From: a virus | IMG/VR virus record: IMGVR_UViG_3300023199_000025 | Location: 1-44,948 of that record | Length of the DNA stretch: 44,948 nt | Direction: 5' to 3' (one strand) | Part shown: piece by piece, positions 1 to 8,107 of the stretch | Position numbering within the stretch: the first letter of the stretch is position 1 | Layout of the letters: every line of letters starts with the position of its first letter | Notes under the pieces: model-generated | What the model was told of the DNA's origin: nothing | Seen by the model: only the letters and a program-made list of their open reading frames with translations | Databases searched by the model: none | Program-made: the position numbers and the translations under genes

Positions 1-108
1 GGGCGGTATCGGGTTGCCGTTTTCGTCTTGTCCTTTGTTCCTGCCCGGTTGCGGTACTTGCGGGAATGCGGCATTAGGATCAAATGCGATGTTGATTATA
101 TGGCTCAC
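1..108 (-). CDS. Fibre-associated small protein, N-terminal fragment (cut by window start)
   Basis: Only the first 36 codons are present; the gene runs off the left end. The start is a GTG whose G is shared with the TAG stop of the fibre gene (TAGTG), with a GGAGG ribosome-binding site 7 nt upstream, so the two are translationally coupled. The peptide closely matches the N-terminus of the 177-residue protein at 44183-44716: both contain FDPNAAFPQ- or FNPNAAFPQ-like sequence, then QPGRN and GQDENGNPIPP. It is therefore a second copy of that gene. The position right after a fibre suggests a fibre chaperone or distal adhesin subunit; that role is inference and I do not recognise the family. Confidence 0.8.
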   Translation of the reverse strand, partial: MSHIINIAFDPNAAFPQVPQPGRNKGQDENGNPIPP

Positions 109-1829
109 TATCTTACCCTCCTAACTAAGTTCCACCGCATCCACGTTTCGTCTTTAGCCGCATCCCCCCTGACGTTCCTGTCAAAGTCTGAGTATAAGTA
201 CCACTCAAGATAATCGCCCGCCGAAAGAAAGATTTTCCATGTATGTGGTAAGTTCGGGATACCATTTGTAGAACTCGCACTTACATCGAAAGTTTTTGAA
301 CCATTAAGGTAACAATGAATAGCCGCTACATTGGAATACGCTATATCGCTCGCTGCATAAAGCGTGAACTCGCACAAAGCGTCGAATGGTGCATCAAATC
401 TGTGATTTGTCGTGGCATCCCAAGCGTTGCCCCGATTCATGTCCAAGCTCACGTTTGCATTAAGAATTTTTGTATCTGTGTTGGCCGTAGTAGCATTATC
501 ACCGGTTAAGTACAATTCGCCCTCAACCGTTGCACGCTCGGCGACTATATGCCGCTGTGCATTAGGGTATGACGCCCGTAGTCGATCTCCGACCTGATAA
601 CCCGTCCACACTTCGGATGCGCCGCTAGTCAGCACCCGGGCCTTGTTGCTCGATAAGTCTCCCGCATCCGCGACAATGACATACTCCACCACGCCGCCCA
701 TGTCGGCGAGCGCCAATTCGGTGATATCGACACTGTTGCTGGATATGTCTATCGGGACTTCGACGATGCCGCCGGGCACGTCGGCGGACAAGAGGGTATA
801 GTTGCTGGATTTAGTTGAAAGTCGGGTGTAACTAGACGGAAACGTAACTGCGTCCCACTCACCAGACGTATCATTCCATTGAATTGTGTCTTCGTCATTA
901 GGTGAACTAGGTAATTCAGCGGATGCAGCCGATGCAGCAGCCTTTGCGGCCCAATGCAATGCACTATACTTATCTGGCCCTGTTTCTACCGGAGAATCTT
1001 CTGCCTTCTCTGCCCATTCCCCTGCTTTTGTCTCCGATGCAGCAGCATTTGTTTCCGAAGTTGCAGCGTTTGTCTCGCTAGTTGCTGCATTTGTTTCACT
1101 AGTAGCTGCATTAGCTTCTGAGGTTGCAGCATTGGAAGCAGAAGTAGAAGCATTAGATTCTGAAGTTGCTGCATTAGTTTCAGAGGTAGCCGCATTAGTC
1201 TCTGAAGTTGCAGCGTTAGTTTCTGATGTAGCTGCTGCAGTTTCACTAGCAGCCGCAGCTGCTGCAGCATCTGTAGCTGTGCTAAAGTCTATGTATATAG
1301 CCCATTTACCTGCAGCTAAGTCTGTAGCAAACGTTCCTGCAGTATGCTCTTCATAGCATACATAGTAGTTTCCTGTAGCATCAGGATGTTGAACAATATC
1401 ATCAGGACTGTATACAGTGCCTGTTACCCATATACCTTTTAAATTAGTTAAAGAAGCCTTAGACCCTATTGAAGTTTCTTGCTGTTGAAGGATCATAGCC
1501 ATCCTATCAAAGCCTCTCTCCAACGTTTCCATGTCTAGTGCGTCTCCATTAACCCAATCCGTTTGTTGGTCAATTTCCATATTTCTTCGTATTTGAAGAA
1601 AGCCTGTAGTAGGAGAGTACGTAGTAGTTACAGACCCTCCGTCTCCTACAGCTGGATCTGTTATAGTTACAGTATAATCTGTAGTTAAAGTTAGTACAGT
1701 AGCTACACCGTCCGTATCTATATGCTGAACTTCTACATCAGCATCTTCATGCACTCTAAAACTAAAGGCATAAGTTCCGGGACCAGTGTAGACTAAGCGA
1801 ACTAAAGGTGTAGTAGTTCCTATGGTCAT
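108..1829 (-). CDS. Tail fibre protein with T7-type N-terminal anchor
   Basis: 573 residues. Residues 1-120 look like the T7 tail-fibre N-terminal domain (Phage_T7_tail family) that docks the fibre on the tail. Residues about 130-180 form a small domain. Residues 195-267 are Ala/Ser/Thr/Asn heptads (SETNAAT type), expected to form a trimeric rod, followed by a GEWAEKAEDS-type linker seen in many fibres. The C-terminal third has a beta-rich, C1q/TNF-like feel, with an SAGD motif and a GDAAKDE motif near the end. A second fibre C-terminus at 44717-44948 shares both motifs. DNA for the C-terminal third is clearly richer in GC than the anchor half. The start overlaps the preceding gene by 4 bp (ATGA). 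Confidence 0.9.
   Translation of the reverse strand: MTIGTTTPLVRLVYTGPGTYAFSFRVHEDADVEVQHIDTDGVATVLTLTTDYTVTITDPAVGDGGSVTTTYSPTTGFLQIRRNMEIDQQTDWVNGDALDMETLERGFDRMAMILQQQETSIGSKASLTNLKGIWVTGTVYSPDDIVQHPDATGNYYVCYEEHTAGTFATDLAAGKWAIYIDFSTATDAAAAAAASETAAATSETNAATSETNAATSETNAATSESNASTSASNAATSEANAATSETNAATSETNAATSETNAAASETKAGEWAEKAEDSPVETGPDKYSALHWAAKAAASAASAELPSSPNDEDTIQWNDTSGEWDAVTFPSSYTRLSTKSSNYTLLSADVPGGIVEVPIDISSNSVDITELALADMGGVVEYVIVADAGDLSSNKARVLTSGASEVWTGYQVGDRLRASYPNAQRHIVAERATVEGELYLTGDNATTANTDTKILNANVSLDMNRGNAWDATTNHRFDAPFDALCEFTLYAASDIAYSNVAAIHCYLNGSKTFDVSASSTNGIPNLPHTWKIFLSAGDYLEWYLYSDFDRNVRGDAAKDETWMRWNLVRRVR
1029..1247 (-). repeat. 21-bp tandem repeats coding the fibre heptads
   Basis: About ten imperfect 21-bp units each encode a heptad close to SETNAAT (variants SESNAST, SASNAAT, SEANAAT, SETKAGE). 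Third-position differences between units show the array is not freshly duplicated. Long open frames on the opposite strand here are a by-product of the repeat and are not annotated. Confidence 0.9.
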
Positions 1830-4800
1830 TGCTGAGTTCTCTCTCGTTGACGAAGTAATGCTCTTTTCTTGTCCTCAAACTGAGTTTGCAAGTCTTCGTC
1901 GTGGCCAAACATGTATTCCTTAGCTATTTTAGTCGCATCAATTAGCCTTTCAGCAACTTGATTCCTTTTATCTATGTCTGCAGCTTGTTGGTATGCAGAC
2001 GAATTCATCATTTCCATCATAATTTCCTTTAAGGATGCTCCACCCTCTACTCCTTTTCCTCTTAATAGCTGAAACTGAGCCCTTTGTTTAGAGCTCAACT
2101 CCAACTTAATCTCAACACCCAGGCCTGTAGCTGGGGCTGTAATCTCTCTAGGAGGCTCGTTGGGTATGCTTAGATTATAGTCATCTATTAACCTTACTAT
2201 TTCCTTGTCCACCCAGTCTGGTTCTTTTGTTTTTGTCCTAATAGAAGATATAATGTCAGGACCTAAGCCTTCTGGGTATAGCTGAATGTCTCCCCATAGT
2301 GTATAGTTATGAGGCAAAGAAGTACTACCTTCAACTCCCAAAGGAGCTAAATTAGGGATTCTTCTTTGTATCTGCTCTAAGTAAGTGCTAGCCATTCTCA
2401 TATTTTTGTCAAAATGTTCCCTATTGATTTGAGCAACAAACTGTGGAACGACCATATTAGCAGAAATTTGCTGAAACTTTTGTAAAGCATAATCTGGATT
2501 TCCTGTAGAAACCCCATCCACTATGTCCAGCATACCTCCTATCGCTTCTATCATATACGTATCTCCCATTGTATTGATAAAAGCTCCCGTTACATTAGTT
2601 ACTAAATCCGAATAATAAGGATTTTCTTCTCCTGTTACAGGGTCTATAGCTTTAGTGTTGTGCATAGCTTCTTTAGTGTTGACTAATAAGCCTAGAATAG
2701 AACGTAAAGGCTCTATTTTTTCGTAGCTATGCCATTCGTCCCCTATCTTTATAGAGTATGCAGGAATACCGTTTTGTATTTTAAACCTGCCTTCTGCAGT
2801 AGAAGGGTCTATTCTTCCTGTTATTCTATCATCTAACATAGACATAGCAGTAAAAGGAACCATAGTACCCATTGCTATTTTAGCTCTAACAGTATCTGCT
2901 TCTGGACCTCCTTTAGTTAGAGCAGGTATTAGGTCTTTAAATATGTTACCCCAGATTCCGTTTCTAGCTCCTTGCTTAACAATGTTAGTAGGAGTCCTAA
3001 AAAACGGTATAGAAAATTTAGTTGCATAGTTGCTAGATATAGCTTTATTGAATGCTGTACCTGTTTTTCCTAAATTTTTAGTAAATGTATAGTGTTCAGC
3101 AACATCTACTGATTGATCCACCATACTTTTTAGTGGGTTGTTTTTTAATGTATTAAAAACCCTCAATTTGTCTTGAGCTGTTCCTTGTGTAGTTGCTGCT
3201 TTTCTTGCCGCCTGTGCAGCAGTTTCCATTCTGTAGTGGACAATTTTAAATGCTATATCTTCCTCTACTAGGGCAGCCCCTGGTATCCTTATAAATTTAC
3301 CTAAATAGTCTACGAGCGGGGCCATAGGACCGTTAATTTCCATATTTTCTGAGGTTATAGCTTTTCTGTATCGATATCCCTCTATCTCACTTTGACCCCT
3401 CATATCTGTAGGGATATTTAACTCTTCCCATGACTTACCTAGTCTTGTACTTCTCGCAGCATGCCTAAATGCATCTGAAATACCATGGGCCATACCAGTT
3501 AATCTTGCAGTAGTTTCTGCCCCTTTAATTGAAGCTTCCCTAAAGTCTAGCCTAGCTGCAGCAGACATTCCTTCTACAAAAGACTGTGTAGGAGCCCATG
3601 CTAAGTTTAATGCATTGGAAGAAATATTAACAGCATGAGTAACTGGGCCGGACAGAATAGCATTAGTAAAAACTTCAAATAGACTAGCTAATAATTTACT
3701 ATCCTTTACATTAGATACTATCTTATGGGCTTCAGAAGGAGTAGTAGTAGACAGCATTTCTTTAAGCACTTTTCGTGCTTTGCTATCCATCTTACCAAAA
3801 GTAGCTAACTGATCTATTTGCTTATTAATAGAAGCAAGATCACCTTCAGCAGAAATGTTAAAGGATTGTAATAACCGACCAGCTTGGCCTTTAACTCCTA
3901 AAACTTTTTCATGAATAGCTAGGTGAACTGCAAGAGCTTTGTTAAACGCTATATTATCCACATTTGTTGCATTAGCTCCATTAGCTCTTGTGGCTAACCT
4001 TACTAAGTTTTGCCCAGATGCTAATAAAGTCTGACGAAGTGCATATGCGTCTTCTGCAGAAAAGTGGTGTACTTTTTTGCCTAAAAGATCGGATAGTTGC
4101 TGGTCTTGGGCAAGCTCTATAGTCTCTTCGTTTGTCTGGTGCCCTACTGCAGCACGGAACCTTTCTTTATATACATCAGTAACTTCCTGTAAGAACGCAG
4201 TAACATCTTCATCACTAGTAAGTTTAGCATAATTTAGATGTATATTTGCAGACAAAGTGTCTGAGCTTATAGACTGCCTTGTTGTTTCTAAAGAGGTCTC
4301 TAACTCGTCTAGCACTTCAAAAGCAGGTCTTGTAGTATCTCCTAGTTTTTCAGTTATAGTTCCCTGAATTTCTTCTAAGCCTTCTCGTTCTGCTCTTTCT
4401 GCCTCTCGAATAACATTTATATCTTCTCCTATAAGACGGTTAAATTCCGTAATTTCTTCAGGAGAAGCTGTACCTTCGTCTATTTTCTGGGCTATAGTTC
4501 CAATCTCTCCCATAGATTTAGGATCTATGTTAGCAGATCCGCCTCCTGCTAATAGCTCAGCAAGGCCTTCTTGTACTATTCCTTTAAAGGTTTGTGCTCC
4601 TGATTCTGCAATTTCAGCAGATCTAGCTACTAATAAACCTTTTTGTATAACCTTAGCAAAAGGCAGGCCTAATACTATAGTAGGGTCTGAAACTAGTTCT
4701 ATAGTAGAGGCAGAAAGATCCTTTACGTATTTAGGAGCTCCAGGCATTATTCTTTCTACAAGAGCTCTAGAATGCTCAGGGCTTGTCTCTTGCTCAGGAT

Positions 4801-5344
4801 CTAAGCCAGGTAAAGCTCTTCGTTTCATTTCCTGAAGCATAGTAGAAAAGTCTTCACCTATCCTAGTGCTAAAATCTTCCGCCTGAGACGGGTTAGCTAA
4901 AGGAGCTATACCAGATCCAAACACAGTAAGAGGACTAAGTAAATTTCCTGTCCCTTCTACAAAATCCCCTATAATTCCTCCAGGATTTGTATTCTCTTCG
5001 TCTTTTTTAACTGCCTCTATTCCATGCTCATTTAAAGTTAAAGGCTCATTTACATAGTCTGGTTCATCTATTTGCCGTATAGACTCGTCTATTTGGTCGG
5101 GACTTAGTTGGCTTTCTTCTGTGCTTTCTACTCTGTTGTCTTCATTGCCTTCTCCACTTACATTGCCTACGGATCCGGCAGACTCTGACGGCATCCCTTG
5201 CAATTGAGACTCAAGGTTGTTAATAATCTCAAGCCTTTTATCCAAAGACTCTTCATTGTTGTTAATCTTGTCTACAATTGCTCTATGCTCAGTGTAAGCA
5301 TCAAACTGAGTATTAGAAGCAGAGGTTAAAGGAGTTTCTCTCAT
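1826..5344 (-). CDS. Large internal virion protein (ejectosome candidate)
   Basis: 1172 residues. Between nozzle and fibre in T7-like order, this place is held by internal virion proteins that leave the capsid at infection and form a channel across the envelope. The first 120 residues are acidic and low-complexity. The middle is long and helical, with a stretch containing LSGPVTHAVNISSNAL, a pattern I associate with the large internal proteins of non-T7 podoviruses. I see no lytic transglycosylase motif such as that of T7 gp16, so peptidoglycan cutting at entry may come from elsewhere. It overlaps both neighbours by 4 bp. The assignment rests on size, composition and position. Confidence 0.7.
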   Translation of the reverse strand: MRETPLTSASNTQFDAYTEHRAIVDKINNNEESLDKRLEIINNLESQLQGMPSESAGSVGNVSGEGNEDNRVESTEESQLSPDQIDESIRQIDEPDYVNEPLTLNEHGIEAVKKDEENTNPGGIIGDFVEGTGNLLSPLTVFGSGIAPLANPSQAEDFSTRIGEDFSTMLQEMKRRALPGLDPEQETSPEHSRALVERIMPGAPKYVKDLSASTIELVSDPTIVLGLPFAKVIQKGLLVARSAEIAESGAQTFKGIVQEGLAELLAGGGSANIDPKSMGEIGTIAQKIDEGTASPEEITEFNRLIGEDINVIREAERAEREGLEEIQGTITEKLGDTTRPAFEVLDELETSLETTRQSISSDTLSANIHLNYAKLTSDEDVTAFLQEVTDVYKERFRAAVGHQTNEETIELAQDQQLSDLLGKKVHHFSAEDAYALRQTLLASGQNLVRLATRANGANATNVDNIAFNKALAVHLAIHEKVLGVKGQAGRLLQSFNISAEGDLASINKQIDQLATFGKMDSKARKVLKEMLSTTTPSEAHKIVSNVKDSKLLASLFEVFTNAILSGPVTHAVNISSNALNLAWAPTQSFVEGMSAAARLDFREASIKGAETTARLTGMAHGISDAFRHAARSTRLGKSWEELNIPTDMRGQSEIEGYRYRKAITSENMEINGPMAPLVDYLGKFIRIPGAALVEEDIAFKIVHYRMETAAQAARKAATTQGTAQDKLRVFNTLKNNPLKSMVDQSVDVAEHYTFTKNLGKTGTAFNKAISSNYATKFSIPFFRTPTNIVKQGARNGIWGNIFKDLIPALTKGGPEADTVRAKIAMGTMVPFTAMSMLDDRITGRIDPSTAEGRFKIQNGIPAYSIKIGDEWHSYEKIEPLRSILGLLVNTKEAMHNTKAIDPVTGEENPYYSDLVTNVTGAFINTMGDTYMIEAIGGMLDIVDGVSTGNPDYALQKFQQISANMVVPQFVAQINREHFDKNMRMASTYLEQIQRRIPNLAPLGVEGSTSLPHNYTLWGDIQLYPEGLGPDIISSIRTKTKEPDWVDKEIVRLIDDYNLSIPNEPPREITAPATGLGVEIKLELSSKQRAQFQLLRGKGVEGGASLKEIMMEMMNSSAYQQAADIDKRNQVAERLIDATKIAKEYMFGHDEDLQTQFEDKKRALLRQRERTQQ

Positions 5345-7080
5345 TTTCCGAATAGCTCCTTAGATTGGTTTTGTCTTTTCAAAATTTCCTCTATATCTTT
5401 AGCGTACCCGTTGAGCTGGGCTTGGATTCTTTCCCATTCCTCTTCGGTATAGGAATCCCTTCGGTTCTTATAGTAAGAAATTGCATCCCGTAGCTGAGAG
5501 CCTGTCTGAGGCTGATGCCCATCCGGCAATGAACTTCTTAGTTTTAAGTTATTAATGGAAGAATTATACTTAGTAAATAAATCCTTCATTACTGTAGTAT
5601 AGTCTTCTCCGTTCAATAGTCTAGTTTTAAGCTCTTCTGTAGCTTTCCATCGTATAGTGCCTAGCTCCTCTGCCTGTAGTTTATGCCACGGCATGCCTTC
5701 AGTCCAAATCTTAATTAACTCTGAACCTCTTTTTTCTCTATCTCTATAGTCCGGATCGTTTAAGGATTCTTCGTAGTTTCTTAATATGGTTCTAGCTTCA
5801 CTAAATACTCCAGGAACCTTGTTGTAAAATCCTTTTAAGCTTTCTTTAATTATATTTCCTGCAGAGTCATACTGAATCTTAAAGTTTCTTTGAGCATTTT
5901 CTCTTATCTGGTCAGTAAGCTCTTGCATTTGAATAGGATCTGGAGCTTTTATAGTATCGTTGTAATACTCTGATTTGATGTTTCTTCCATATTCTGGACT
6001 TATACTGCCATTAACTACTAAATCTGAAACATAACTAGAACTAGGAATATTTCCTCTTATAATATCTGCTTCTAGCAAAGCTTCATTATGTTCTTGTATT
6101 TCTTTTTCTCTTCTCTCTGCTTGTTTTATAGCTAAAGTTTCTTCGGAGACGTAAGCAGCTCTTGCTTCTTCCTCATACCTCTTCAAGTCAGCAAGCAAAA
6201 CTCCCATATGCTTAGGAGCATTTGCTAACTCAGGTGCAGCCACTTGATTTACAAATTGTTGAGAAGCAGCTCTAGCTTGTTTTAAGGCAGTGGATTCTCT
6301 TGCTCCACTAGAGAGCGTTTGTCTATAAGTATTTAAATACTTAAGTTTTGCTACATCTACAAGAGCATTTCTCCAAGCAGAATCTGCATCTTCTAATGTA
6401 GAAAACGAAGAATAAAACTTAGACTTTAATGTCTGCCCTGTTACAGGATCTGGGACATTATAGGACTCAGGATTAGCAGCAAGATCGTACATAAGAACTT
6501 GTTGCTTTGCATACCTCTGGCTTTCTTGCACCTGCTGAAGTCCCTGTGCCCGGTGCGTAGAAGCTTTTCCTAAATACGTGCCTTTAGCACTTTGAAGTTT
6601 TAATAAAGCTTTGGCCTTTACACGAGGCTCTAAAGTAGACGTAATTTCTGAGAAAGCTTCTTGAGAAAACTTTTCAAAACCTGCGTACCCTGTTACTGCA
6701 GTATCTCCAGATGTGCTAGAGTACCCAGGTATGTGGTTTCCCTCTGAATCCTGTGTGCCATAGAATTTGTTTCTAAGAGCTTGCTCATACTGCAAATAAG
6801 CTTTGTTAGCTAAATATTCACTTTCTCTTTCCTGGTAATCCCATACAGAACTAACTACCCTGCCTGCGAACTCGTTGAGAGCAGGAGTAACTTGATCTTT
6901 GACTGTAGCAGGAATCTGCGCAGGAGTAAACTCTACATTAGCTGCATTAGGATTAACTTGGCCCAAAGCTAAGGACAATCTGTCCAAGCCTCCGCCTGCT
7001 GGAAGCAAAGAGGGACTTAAGCCTCCAGACCCTCTGGAAGCTTCTAGTTTTTTAGTGCTTAAAGTTCCACCATTTGCCAT
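5341..7080 (-). CDS. Internal virion protein (gp15-like position)
   Basis: 579 residues, mostly predicted helical and rich in Gln, Glu, Ala and Lys, with no signal peptide or membrane segment. It opens with a Gly/Ser/Pro-rich tail. Order and size match the middle of the three ejectosome proteins in T7-like podoviruses. Its end overlaps the start of the next gene by 4 bp, implying coupled translation and fixed stoichiometry. No catalytic motif is visible; function is inferred from context. Confidence 0.6.
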   Translation of the reverse strand: MANGGTLSTKKLEASRGSGGLSPSLLPAGGGLDRLSLALGQVNPNAANVEFTPAQIPATVKDQVTPALNEFAGRVVSSVWDYQERESEYLANKAYLQYEQALRNKFYGTQDSEGNHIPGYSSTSGDTAVTGYAGFEKFSQEAFSEITSTLEPRVKAKALLKLQSAKGTYLGKASTHRAQGLQQVQESQRYAKQQVLMYDLAANPESYNVPDPVTGQTLKSKFYSSFSTLEDADSAWRNALVDVAKLKYLNTYRQTLSSGARESTALKQARAASQQFVNQVAAPELANAPKHMGVLLADLKRYEEEARAAYVSEETLAIKQAERREKEIQEHNEALLEADIIRGNIPSSSYVSDLVVNGSISPEYGRNIKSEYYNDTIKAPDPIQMQELTDQIRENAQRNFKIQYDSAGNIIKESLKGFYNKVPGVFSEARTILRNYEESLNDPDYRDREKRGSELIKIWTEGMPWHKLQAEELGTIRWKATEELKTRLLNGEDYTTVMKDLFTKYNSSINNLKLRSSLPDGHQPQTGSQLRDAISYYKNRRDSYTEEEWERIQAQLNGYAKDIEEILKRQNQSKELFGK

Positions 7081-7087
7081 TATATTG

Positions 7088-8107
7088 TCACTGAGATATT
7101 AAAGAAGTACCAGGCTGATTTGAGGTTTGCCAAGGAGCTCTATATGTAGTTGAGCCATCCCACTTGGGGCTAAGGTAAGCTCCTGTTCCGGCGCCTCCTT
7201 CACTAGCAACTGTGTCTGTCGATGGAGTTTTTCCTTTATAATAAATAGATGCTGCTGTTCCAGCGGCACTAAATAGACCAGAAATCATGTTTTGATTTTG
7301 CTGATAACTAAAGGTCTGTGTAGCATTCATTATATCGTGAGTCCCTTGAGTGAGTGCCAATCTCCTAGAATAATCTTGGGCTTTTGCATTTATATTGGCA
7401 GTAGCTAGCGTACCTGCAGCTCTCATTCCCGCATTAGCTACAGTAACCGCAGCTTGAGTTCTGCCTTCCCACAAAGTTTGGTCTATAGCAACTTGACCTT
7501 GCCAGTAGCCTTGTGCTCTTTGGTTCAGAATATTAGCAGCTTTTCTGTCCGCATTATGGGAAACAATAGTAGCGTCAAGAGCTCTTTGGGTGGATTGATC
7601 TATAACCACATCTTGGTTAGAACCTTCCCCTATTACGGTACCAGAGGCAGCTTGGTTTGCTACTATCTCTCCTCGTTCTCTTAGCCTATAGTTTTCTATT
7701 TGCTGTAAATCTAGTTCTTCATCCTCCCAAACTCTGTCTAGCTCTTCGTTTAGTAAAAGAGAGTTATATACAGTAGTAGCATAAATAATATTAGCATTAT
7801 ATTCAGAATTCCTTTTTATTGCGGTAGCCTGTATTGCAGCAGAAGCCAATTCTAGCCCTGCGTTCATTTGACTAATAGCTAATTGATTGCTTATATTACT
7901 AGCAGCTATTTTATCCCTTGCAGCTAAGTTGTATCTGGCCCATGCTTGCTGATTCTCAAACTGCGCATCTTGACCGCTCCCTATAATATAGCCTCCTATA
8001 GCTCCTACTCCTGCTCCTATAGCAGTTCCCCAAGGACCAAACATAGATCCATAAGCTGCGCCTTGTGCTGCTCCACTTACTGTGGAAGATGTTCTTGCAT
8101 CTGTCAC
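7088..8107 (-). CDS. Internal virion protein (gp14-like) with glycine-zipper segment
   Basis: 339 residues. Residues about 10-45 are a Gly/Ala-rich hydrophobic stretch (GAAQGAAYGSMFGPWGTAIG, then GAIGGYIIG) like the glycine-zipper segments of proteins that insert in outer membranes. The rest is Ala/Gln/Asn-rich helix. This matches the smallest T7-type ejectosome component (gp14), thought to form the outer-membrane pore. It starts 4 bp inside the end of the nozzle gene. Family call by architecture and position. Confidence 0.65.
   Translation of the reverse strand: MTDARTSSTVSGAAQGAAYGSMFGPWGTAIGAGVGAIGGYIIGSGQDAQFENQQAWARYNLAARDKIAASNISNQLAISQMNAGLELASAAIQATAIKRNSEYNANIIYATTVYNSLLLNEELDRVWEDEELDLQQIENYRLRERGEIVANQAASGTVIGEGSNQDVVIDQSTQRALDATIVSHNADRKAANILNQRAQGYWQGQVAIDQTLWEGRTQAAVTVANAGMRAAGTLATANINAKAQDYSRRLALTQGTHDIMNATQTFSYQQNQNMISGLFSAAGTAASIYYKGKTPSTDTVASEGGAGTGAYLSPKWDGSTTYRAPWQTSNQPGTSLISQ

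Noticed and set aside
1029-1247. CRISPR-like array from regular repeats
   Set aside because: The 21-bp repeats are in frame, contiguous and without spacers; they encode a fibre rod.
886-1356. Long Ala/Val/Ser-rich open frame on the plus strand
   Set aside because: It is the antisense of the fibre heptad repeat; period-21 repeats keep several frames open. No ribosome-binding site.
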